Origin: an uncultured Sphingobium sp. | GTDB taxonomy: Bacteria; Pseudomonadota; Alphaproteobacteria; Sphingomonadales; Sphingomonadaceae | Direction: 5' to 3' | Assembly: GCA_946479185.1 (NCBI GenBank) | Contig: CAMLFF010000067.1 | Coordinates: 1 to 11,725 of the forward strand | DNA length: 11,725 nt | In this document: positions 6,251-11,725 of the stretch, piece by piece | Layout: each line of letters begins with the position of its first letter | Position numbering within the stretch: position 1 is the stretch's first letter | Program-made: the position numbers and the translations under genes | Notes under the pieces: generated by a model | Seen by the model: only the letters and a program-made list of their open reading frames with translations | Databases searched by the model: none | What the model was told of the DNA's origin: nothing

Positions 6251-7738
6251 ATGTCCCACTTAGCGCTTTGGTCGAGACGTCGTTTCCTGAAGGCGAGCAC
6301 ATTGGCGGTTCCGGTGGTGGCAGGGCTTGCCGGTGCGGCAGGGTTCGCTGCTCCTCTGACAGGAACCGCAGCCGCCGATTTGCAGGCGCGGATCGCTGGG
6401 ACGGTTATCGTCAAGGATGATGAAAATTACGAGGTGTGGCGCCAGGCGATGATCTGGCAGCGCGCCAAGGCAGACCGTCGCCCGGATATGATCGTGCAGG
6501 TCGAGAGCATCGAGGATGTGCAGGAAGCCGTGCGTTTCGCTGCGGCTGCGGGGATGAAGGTCGCGACGCGCTGCGGTGGCCATAGCATGGCGGCCTGCTT
6601 CTTGCGCGATCAGGGGATGCTCATCGATATCAGCCGCCTTGATGGCATTGCGGTGGATAAGGCGGCAAAGCTCGCGGTCGTCGGCCCTGGCGTGTTTTCG
6701 CGTGGCTTGGCGGAGCGACTGGCGACGGATGATCTCGCCTTTCCGGGCGCGCATTGCGGCACGGTCCCGATCAGCGGCTTTCTGCTGGGCGGCGGCGTTG
6801 GCATGAACACCAATGCCTGGTCGCAGGGCATGAGCGTATTCGCGGTCAAGGCCGTGGATGTCGTCATGGCAGACGGTCGCCTGCTGCGCGCGAGCGAGAG
6901 TGAGAATGCCGACCTCTTCTGGGCGGTGCGCGGGGGTGGGCCTGGCCTGTTCGGCGTGGTCGTGCGCTTCCACCTCCAATGCTTCGATGCGCCCAAGGTC
7001 ATTTGGGGTGCGACCTATACCTTCGCCTTCACGGAGCTGGATGCCGTCACGCGGTTGATGGATGAGATTGTCCCGCAACTCGATAAGGACGTCGAGGTGC
7101 TCTATTCGGTCGCTGCCTTGCCAGGCGTCGCTCATGATGCGCCGGTCGAGGAGCGCCAGCGCATCTATCTGGACGTCAACGCCTTTGCTGTCAGCGAAGC
7201 GGAAGGGCGGCGCAAGCTGGCACTGCTCCAGCGCGATCCGCTGATCGCCCGCGCGCTCGACAAGCTCGAGGACCGCGCGGGCAGTTTCGATCGCTATTAT
7301 AGCGATAATGAGGCTGGCTTCCCGCAGGGCTATTGGATGGGTGACAGCATCTGGACCGATCGCCCTATGGACGCGATTGCGATCCTCAAGCGGCATATTC
7401 CAGATTGCCCCGCGCCGCGTGGCACGCCGGTGGTGCTTTATATGGGCACCAACACGATGCCCGACGCAGCCTGTTCGCGGATTGGTCGCTTCTACGTGGC
7501 TTATTATCTGGAGTGGGACGAACCCGCGCAGGAAGCGGCAAGCCGCGCCTATTGCCTGAAGGTTTTCAAGCAACTCAAGGCCGTCTCAAAAGGCAGCTAC
7601 ATCAACGAGATGGATCAGGAAGGGCGGCCTGAGGACATTCATGATTGCTATTCCCCCAAGGCCTGGGCGCAACTGGCGAAGCTGCGCAAGCAATGGGATC
7701 CCAAGAGTCTGTTCCACGGATTCTACGGCCAGTCATGA
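6251..7738 (+). CDS. Tat-exported FAD-linked oxidoreductase, berberine-bridge-enzyme type
   Basis: The 495-residue protein opens with a twin-arginine signal, SRRRFLKA at residues 8-15, followed by a hydrophobic stretch to about residue 43, so it is exported folded with its cofactor. A PCMH-type FAD-binding domain follows: IVQVESIEDVQEAV, then GGHS with H111 as the probable 8-alpha-histidyl flavin site. Next is GAHCGTVPISG with C169 at the position of the 6-S-cysteinyl link, then LGGGVGMN and ADLFWAVRGGG. The C-terminus has a BBE-domain end, WAQLAKLRKQWDPKSLFHGF. Family members oxidise sugars, alkaloids and other alcohols or amines. It heads the + strand operon; GGAG lies five bases before the start. 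The next gene encodes a secreted cytochrome c, so I infer a dehydrogenase passing electrons to haem rather than an O2-using oxidase. The family is secure; the substrate is unknown. Confidence 0.9.
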   Translation: MSHLALWSRRRFLKASTLAVPVVAGLAGAAGFAAPLTGTAAADLQARIAGTVIVKDDENYEVWRQAMIWQRAKADRRPDMIVQVESIEDVQEAVRFAAAAGMKVATRCGGHSMAACFLRDQGMLIDISRLDGIAVDKAAKLAVVGPGVFSRGLAERLATDDLAFPGAHCGTVPISGFLLGGGVGMNTNAWSQGMSVFAVKAVDVVMADGRLLRASESENADLFWAVRGGGPGLFGVVVRFHLQCFDAPKVIWGATYTFAFTELDAVTRLMDEIVPQLDKDVEVLYSVAALPGVAHDAPVEERQRIYLDVNAFAVSEAEGRRKLALLQRDPLIARALDKLEDRAGSFDRYYSDNEAGFPQGYWMGDSIWTDRPMDAIAILKRHIPDCPAPRGTPVVLYMGTNTMPDAACSRIGRFYVAYYLEWDEPAQEAASRAYCLKVFKQLKAVSKGSYINEMDQEGRPEDIHDCYSPKAWAQLAKLRKQWDPKSLFHGFYGQS

Positions 7739-7788
7739 TGAAGGCCCTGATCCTCCGCACCCCTATTTTGCACCGGGAACCCGTATGA
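7738..7788 (+). other. 16-codon bridging mini-ORF
   Basis: An open frame encoding MKALILRTPILHREPV begins at the A of the flavoenzyme stop codon (TGATG) and ends in an ATGA overlap with the start of the cytochrome gene. It would let ribosomes run on from one gene to the next in the 46-base gap. It may be chance; no separate ribosome binding site is evident apart from those within the upstream coding end. Confidence 0.3.
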
Positions 7789-8894
7789 AGATGCCATCGA
7801 CCAAAGCCGGTCTGCTTGCGGCCCTGTTGCTCTTTTCAGGTGTTGCCGGTGGGAAAGCGCTGACTGCGGAAAAGACCGCCACTGATCCTGCGAGCGTCGT
7901 TCATCAATTGTACGAAGCGTTCGAGCATGGGGACATGGCGGCGCTGGAGCGGCTGATCGCAAAGGATGCGACCTGGACCTATTATGGCCCGGCCAGCCAG
8001 TTGCCCTTTGGCGGCACGCGGCATGGGCCTGCGGGCGTTGCCGATTTCTTCGCGAAGGTGGGCGAGACCCTCGACAATCCGGTGGCGACCCAGTTCGGCT
8101 ATATCGTGACGGGCGACACCGTGGCCGTGCCCGGCACGGAAGAGAGCACCGTTCGCGCCACTGGCATCCGCTACAAGGCGGATCTGGTCCATGTCTTCAA
8201 GGTTCGGGACGGCAAGATCGTCAGCTTTGAGGAATTTATCGATAGCGGCAAGGTTCTGCTGGCCTTTCAGGGCGATAAGAGCGTCGATGTTTCGGCGGGC
8301 AAAGCGGCGGCGAGCGCTGCTCCTGGCTTGAAGCAACTGGTCGATAAGAGCGCGGGCAAGGCCATCTTCACCACTTGCGCAGGGTGTCATGGCAATGACG
8401 GCCAGGGGCTCGACTATATGTATGCGCCGAACCTGACCGGGCAGGATTCCGATTATCTGGTCCGCCAGCTCACCAACTTCCGCGAGGGCAAGCGCGGCAG
8501 GATGGATGATGCGCACGGCTTCCCGATGGTTGGCCGCGCGACAGCTATTCCCGGTGCCGATGGCGTGAAGGCGGTCGTCACCTACATCGCTGGATTGCCC
8601 AAGCTTGCCGCTACCCCTGTGGCCAGCCGCACAGTGCCCACTGCGATTGCCGACATCCTCCCGACCTGCGCGACCTGCCACGGAGCCAATGGCGAGGGAA
8701 ATGCCGATATGCAGGCGCCAGCGCTCAACCGGCTCGATCGCACCTACATCGCTCAGCAGCTGGTCAACTTCCGGACAGGCAAGCGCGGTTACCATGCGGA
8801 CGACGCTCCGGGCGCTTTGATGGCGGCATCAATGCCTGAAACCCTGGGTCCGGATGCGATTGCGGCGCTCGCAAAACATTATGGCCGTGACTGA
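7785..8894 (+). CDS. Secreted SnoaL/NTF2-like domain fused to two cytochrome c domains
   Basis: The 369-residue protein has an N-terminal signal peptide (MKMPSTKAGLLAALLLFSG, likely cut before about residue 28). A SnoaL/NTF2-like domain follows at about residues 34-162: VVHQLYEAFEHGD, HGPAGVADFFAKV, then VHVFKVRDGKIVSFEEF. Two c-type haem domains come next, with CAGCH at 198-202 and CATCH at 295-299. Each haem motif is followed by an NLTGQ/ALNRL segment and an xQLxNFRxGKRG segment, so they are tandem copies like cytochrome c4. Probable axial methionines are M248 and M346 or M350. Export is needed for haem attachment, so it works in the periplasm. It follows the Tat flavoenzyme and is likely its electron acceptor; the SnoaL part could dock the enzyme or act on its product. 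The frame opens at 7641, inside the flavoenzyme gene, but ATG 7785 alone begins a signal peptide. The fusion is unusual. Confidence 0.88.
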   Translation: MKMPSTKAGLLAALLLFSGVAGGKALTAEKTATDPASVVHQLYEAFEHGDMAALERLIAKDATWTYYGPASQLPFGGTRHGPAGVADFFAKVGETLDNPVATQFGYIVTGDTVAVPGTEESTVRATGIRYKADLVHVFKVRDGKIVSFEEFIDSGKVLLAFQGDKSVDVSAGKAAASAAPGLKQLVDKSAGKAIFTTCAGCHGNDGQGLDYMYAPNLTGQDSDYLVRQLTNFREGKRGRMDDAHGFPMVGRATAIPGADGVKAVVTYIAGLPKLAATPVASRTVPTAIADILPTCATCHGANGEGNADMQAPALNRLDRTYIAQQLVNFRTGKRGYHADDAPGALMAASMPETLGPDAIAALAKHYGRD

Positions 8895-8902
8895 ACGGAT
8901 TT

Positions 8903-8924
8903 GAGGAGGGCGCAGAGCGCTCCC
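8903..8924 (+). promoter_or_regulatory. Strong Shine-Dalgarno-like GAGGAGGG folded into a hairpin, without a nearby start
   Basis: GAGGAGGG at 8903-8910 has no start codon within 5-12 bases. Its 3' half pairs with GCGCTC (8908-8913 with 8917-8922, one G-T pair, AGA loop). It may be a small intercistronic hairpin or a relic of a lost start. Confidence 0.3.
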
Positions 8925-8933
8925 AACCAGACA

Positions 8934-8993
8934 ATGAACAACGACAAAAACCGGCCGCACAAGCGCGGCACTGACGCTGGAATGAAAAGATGA
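8934..8993 (+). other. 19-codon mini-ORF overlapping the next start by ATGA
   Basis: A basic, polar frame (MNNDKNRPHKRG..., 19 residues) ends in an ATGA overlap with ATG 8990. It could couple translation to the next gene, since the gap after the cytochrome gene is 95 bases. GAGGAGGG lies too far upstream (about 23 bases) to be a normal ribosome binding site unless the hairpin between shortens the distance. It could be chance. Confidence 0.25.
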
Positions 8994-10141
8994 CGGGGAC
9001 TATGACGACTTCAACGCGGATCGACTTCCTTTACTTGTCCGAGGAAGACATGATCCGGGCCGGTGTGACCGACATGGCCGCCTGCGTGGACACGATGGAG
9101 GAGATGTTCGCACTCCTTTATCATGGCGATTACCGGATGGCCGGGCCGAGCAATAATTCGCATGGCTCGGTCGTGGTGTTTCCTGAGGATTCGCCGTTTC
9201 CAGATATGCCCAAGCCCACCCCAGATCGCCGGTTCATGGCGATGCCTGCCTATCTTGGCGGGCGCTTCAAGACGGCTGGCATGAAATGGTATGGCTCGAA
9301 CATCGCCAATCGGGAGAAGGGCCTGCCGCGCTCGATCCTGACGTTTGTGCTCAACGATGCCGATACGGGCGCGCCGCTGGCCTTCATGTCGGCCAATCTC
9401 CTCTCGGCCTATCGCACGGGCGCGGTTCCGGGCGTGGGCGCGCGGCACCTTGCCCGCAAGGATTCCAAAGTGGTCGGCATTCTCGGCCCGGGCGTCATGG
9501 CGCGGACATCGCTCGCCGCATTCATGGCGGTGTGCCCGCTGATCGGCACGGTGAAGGTAAAGGGGCGTGGGGCTGATAGTCTCGCCGCCTTCCAGACATG
9601 GATCGCGGAGACTTATCCACAGATCACCACCATCCAGATCGTCGATACGCTCGAAGAAGTCGTGCGCAACGCCGATATCGTCACCTTCTGCCAGTCGGGC
9701 GCGATTGGCGACCCATCGATCTATCCGGTGGTGAAGCGCGAATGGGTGAGCCCCGGCACTTTCCTCTCCATGCCATCGCTCACCAATATCGATGAGGGCA
9801 TGGAAGCGCCCGAGATCCGCAAGGTGCTCGATAATCCGGGTCTCTACGAGGCTTGGTATGAGGAAAATCCCAAGCCGGTGCATCGCAATGTGCCTGTCGT
9901 CGGGATCCGTTTCCTCGACCTGATCGATGAGGGCCGCATCACGCATGACCAGATCGAGGATCTGGGCAAGATCGTCGCAGGCGAAGCGCCCGGGCGCCGC
10001 GATGAGGACGAGATCATCATCATGTCCGTGGGCGGCATGCCGGTCGAGGACGTTGCCTGGGGCACGGTGGTTTACCGCAATGCCGTCGAGAAGGGCATCG
10101 GGGTAAGCCTGAATCTTTGGGACCAGCCCGCGCTGCGATAA
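8990..10141 (+). CDS. Ornithine cyclodeaminase / mu-crystallin family NAD-binding protein
   Basis: The 383-residue protein has the family layout: an N-terminal dimerisation/substrate part with GMKWYGS (K99 at the conserved lysine) and SAYRTGAVPG (R142 at the substrate-carboxylate arginine), and a Rossmann fold with GPGVMA at 166-171. Family members act as ornithine cyclodeaminases, alanine dehydrogenases, ketimine reductases or opine-forming enzymes. The aspartate needed for ornithine cyclodeamination (D228 in the Pseudomonas enzyme) falls on T265 in an ungapped local comparison from memory, so true ornithine cyclodeaminase activity is unlikely. Proteins like this, beside RidA and DAO-type oxidoreductases, are, as I recall, labelled 'tyramine oxidase subunit B' in public annotation; I cannot check this. 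No signal peptide is seen, so it is cytoplasmic. ATG 9002 is an alternative start. I infer handling of an amine or imine. Confidence 0.85.
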   Translation: MTGTMTTSTRIDFLYLSEEDMIRAGVTDMAACVDTMEEMFALLYHGDYRMAGPSNNSHGSVVVFPEDSPFPDMPKPTPDRRFMAMPAYLGGRFKTAGMKWYGSNIANREKGLPRSILTFVLNDADTGAPLAFMSANLLSAYRTGAVPGVGARHLARKDSKVVGILGPGVMARTSLAAFMAVCPLIGTVKVKGRGADSLAAFQTWIAETYPQITTIQIVDTLEEVVRNADIVTFCQSGAIGDPSIYPVVKREWVSPGTFLSMPSLTNIDEGMEAPEIRKVLDNPGLYEAWYEENPKPVHRNVPVVGIRFLDLIDEGRITHDQIEDLGKIVAGEAPGRRDEDEIIIMSVGGMPVEDVAWGTVVYRNAVEKGIGVSLNLWDQPALR

Positions 10142-10169
10142 TTCGCCGCCATTCCCTGCACGCTTTTTT

Positions 10170-10175
10170 AGGAGG
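10170..10175 (+). promoter_or_regulatory. Very strong ribosome binding site of the RidA gene
   Basis: AGGAGG, six bases before ATG 10182, is the best Shine-Dalgarno match in the operon. High relative expression of the small RidA-like protein would fit. The T run just before it (10164-10169) lacks a hairpin and is not a terminator. Confidence 0.75.
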
Positions 10176-10181
10176 TCAACC

Positions 10182-10604
10182 ATGACCGATATCGTCAAAG
10201 TCAAAACCGGCTCTCCTGCAGAGGAGCGCGGCGCTTATTCACGGTTGATCGCCGTCGATAATCTCATCTTCGTGTCCAACACGGCTGGCCGCAATCCGCG
10301 CACCAAGCTGATCCCGGAAGATCCCGCCGAGCAGACGTTGCAAGTCCTCGCCAACATCGATGCCGCTCTGGCTGCGGTTGGATCGTCGATCGACGATGTC
10401 ATTGCGGCGCGTGTGTTCGTCCAGTTCCCGCAGGATATCGATGCGGTGATGGGCGCCTATGCTGACAAGATGCGCGGCATCAATCCGACCCTGACACTGA
10501 CGAGCCCACCACTTGGCATGCCCGAGTTCAAGGTGGAGATTGAAGTGACCGCCTATCGCGGCGCTGCCAAGGCGAATGTCCAAGAAATCACGATCACCCT
10601 CTGA
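10182..10604 (+). CDS. RidA-family (YjgF/YER057c/UK114) protein lacking the catalytic arginine
   Basis: The 140-residue cytoplasmic protein has the fold signature of the Rid family: GAYSRLIAVDNLIFVSNTAG, EDPAEQTLQVLANIDAAL, DDVIAARVFV, and KVEIEVTAYRG near the end. Archetypal RidA trimers hydrolyse reactive enamines and imines made by PLP enzymes or FAD oxidases. They need an arginine (R105 of the E. coli protein) in a P-x-R motif. Here the matching segment is N-P-T-L at 101-104; an ungapped comparison back from KVEIE places L104 at the arginine. It thus belongs to the Rid groups without this residue, whose roles are less clear. The gene lies 40 bases after the OCD-like gene and 30 before a DAO-type oxidoreductase gene. 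This suggests work on an unstable imine or a structural role in an oxidase complex. Confidence 0.9.
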   Translation: MTDIVKVKTGSPAEERGAYSRLIAVDNLIFVSNTAGRNPRTKLIPEDPAEQTLQVLANIDAALAAVGSSIDDVIAARVFVQFPQDIDAVMGAYADKMRGINPTLTLTSPPLGMPEFKVEIEVTAYRGAAKANVQEITITL

Positions 10605-10634
10605 CGGCAAAGAGGACCAACAAAGGTAGATATA

Positions 10635-11725
10635 GTGGCTCCAACGATCACTCCGGTAGAGACTTCCGACCGCCATCCCGATGCGACGACGGTGGTGGTG
10701 ATCGGCGGGGGCATCGTTGGCCTGATGGCTGCGCTGACCCTCGCCGAGCGCGGCGTTCCCGTGGTGCTGCTGGAGAAGGGCCGGATTGCGGGCGAGCAAT
10801 CATCGCGCAATCTCGGCTGGATCCGCAAGATGGGCCGCGAGGCGCATGATCTGCCCCTCGCTATGGCATCCGAGCGCTTATGGTCCGCGATGCCGGAGCG
10901 GGTTGGAGCCGATGTGGGCTACCGGCAGGCTGGCATCATGTACCTATGCCGTTCTGATGCCGAGATGGCGGGACATCGCGCCTGGCTGGATGCGATCAGC
11001 GACGCGGGGCTCGACTCCCGGCTGCTCGCGCCTGCGGACATCGACCGGCTGGTGCCCGGTGGAACCGGCGGCTGGGCAGGGGGCATCTACACGCCATCCG
11101 ATGGACGCGCAGAGCCTCTGCTGGCATCAAGCGCGATCGCCACTGCTGCGATGGCGAAGGGTGCGGTCATCCTCGAGCAATGCGCGGTGCGTGGCCTCTC
11201 GATGACGGCAGGTCGGGTGAGTGGCGTGATGACCGAGCTTGGCGAAATTCGCTGTGAGCATGTCATTTTGGCAGGCGGCATGTGGTCGCGACGCTTCCTC
11301 GCCAATCTCGATGTGATGTTGCCGACGCTGCCGCTGGTGGCATCGGTCGTGCGCACCGCGCCCATGGATGGCCCAAGCGACATTGCCGTGGGCGCGCCGG
11401 ACTTCTCCTTCCGCAAGCGGATCGATGGTGGCTATACGATCACGCAACGGGGCGCCTTCGCCGCGCCATTGGTGCTCGATAGCCTGCTGCTTGGCCGCCG
11501 CTATTTGCCCATGTTGCGCGCGCAGTGGAAGAATGTGCGGCTGTCGCTGGGCCGTGACCTTGTCGACGATCTTGCTATGCCGCGCCGCTGGGCGGCCGAT
11601 GGGGCATCGCCATTTGAGCATGTGCGCACGATCGATCCGCAGGTGAATGAAGGGCTCAATGCCGAGGCGATGCGCAATCTTGCCGCGGCCTGGCTGGTGT
11701 TCCGCGATGCCGTGGTCGCCGAGAC
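10635..11725 (+). CDS. DAO-type FAD-dependent oxidoreductase (partial, runs off the right edge)
   Basis: An open frame begins at GTG 10635, preceded by AAAGG eight bases upstream, and is still open after 363 codons at the window end. The N-terminus carries a dinucleotide-binding fold, VVVIGGGIVGLMAALTLAERG, with GxGxxG at residues 24-29 and the ribose-binding glutamate E47. SSRNLGWIRKMGR at about 56-68 follows, as in glycine/D-amino-acid oxidase-like (DadA/SoxB) proteins that take amines or amino acids. A second FAD-contact segment, HVILAGGMWSR, lies near residues 209-219. No signal peptide is seen, so it acts in the cytoplasm. Perhaps 60-100 residues are missing. With the OCD-like and RidA-like proteins it probably forms an amine or amino-acid oxidising unit. 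No in-frame ATG lies upstream of the nucleotide-binding motif, which supports the GTG start. The family is secure; the substrate is unknown. Confidence 0.87.
   Translation, partial: MAPTITPVETSDRHPDATTVVVIGGGIVGLMAALTLAERGVPVVLLEKGRIAGEQSSRNLGWIRKMGREAHDLPLAMASERLWSAMPERVGADVGYRQAGIMYLCRSDAEMAGHRAWLDAISDAGLDSRLLAPADIDRLVPGGTGGWAGGIYTPSDGRAEPLLASSAIATAAMAKGAVILEQCAVRGLSMTAGRVSGVMTELGEIRCEHVILAGGMWSRRFLANLDVMLPTLPLVASVVRTAPMDGPSDIAVGAPDFSFRKRIDGGYTITQRGAFAAPLVLDSLLLGRRYLPMLRAQWKNVRLSLGRDLVDDLAMPRRWAADGASPFEHVRTIDPQVNEGLNAEAMRNLAAAWLVFRDAVVAE

Noticed and set aside
6260..7573. 437-codon open frame antisense to the flavoenzyme gene
   Set aside because: It mirrors the sense codons, is rich in His, Arg and Ala without motifs, and has no plausible start context. 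The sense frame has Tat, GGHS and BBE motifs.
7641..7784. Longer start of the cytochrome gene inside the flavoenzyme gene
   Set aside because: The added 48 residues are out-of-frame flavoenzyme sequence and would hide the signal peptide.
7836..8795. 319-codon open frame antisense to the cytochrome gene
   Set aside because: The sense strand carries two CxxCH motifs and a signal peptide; the antisense frame shows nothing.
10164..10170. T run before the RidA gene as an intrinsic terminator
   Set aside because: No stable hairpin precedes it, and it runs straight into the AGGAGG ribosome binding site.
9011..10204. 397-codon open frame antisense to the OCD-like gene
   Set aside because: Low-complexity His/Arg-rich product without motifs; the sense gene is clear.
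10786..11205. 139-codon frame on the + strand over the DAO-type gene
   Set aside because: It is in another frame from the GTG-started oxidoreductase, whose nucleotide-binding motif and continuous frame to the window end are decisive.
1..11725. Mobile elements, CRISPR, tRNA or rRNA genes, prophage or toxin-antitoxin pairs
   Set aside because: I saw no transposase or integrase domain, no regularly spaced repeats, no cloverleaf or rRNA motif, and no flanking long repeats.

Overview
The window looks like part of a catabolic gene cluster from a GC-rich alphaproteobacterium, most likely a sphingomonad. The basis is a high-GC coding style, a TonB-dependent receptor of the 'DIVVTAQRR' type common in Sphingomonadales, a LuxR-type regulator of a style common there, and catabolic genes packed around one divergent promoter region. 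No tRNA, rRNA, CRISPR array, insertion sequence or integrase was seen.

Layout. At the left edge is perhaps the end of an upstream gene, then an MFS permease on the + strand (60-1262). It converges on a minus-strand group that reads from about 6008 back to 1308: a LuxR-family regulator (4881-6008), an exported SxxK serine hydrolase of the beta-lactamase / 6-aminohexanoate-dimer hydrolase superfamily (3545-4774), and a TonB-dependent receptor (1308-3503). A 242-bp divergent intergenic region (6009-6250) carries several palindromes and candidate promoters in both directions. From it a tightly packed + strand operon runs to the right edge: a Tat-exported FAD enzyme of the berberine-bridge type (6251-7738); a secreted protein joining a SnoaL/NTF2-like domain to two cytochrome c domains (7785-8894); an ornithine-cyclodeaminase/mu-crystallin-like NAD-binding protein (8990-10141); a RidA-family protein (10182-10604); and a DAO-type FAD oxidoreductase that starts at GTG 10635 and is cut by the window end.

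How the genes may work together (inference). The receptor would bring a substrate across the outer membrane. In the periplasm the hydrolase would open an ester or amide, and the bicovalent-type flavoenzyme would oxidise the substrate and pass electrons to the dihaem cytochrome. The permease would carry a product through the inner membrane. The OCD-like, RidA-like and DAO-like proteins would then handle an amine or imine in the cytoplasm. The substrate cannot be read from the sequence; a nitrogen-containing compound is the best guess.

The most unusual points are the SnoaL-dicytochrome c fusion placed directly after a secreted BBE-type flavoenzyme, and the OCD/RidA/DAO trio, in which the OCD-like and RidA-like members lack residues needed for the textbook reactions.
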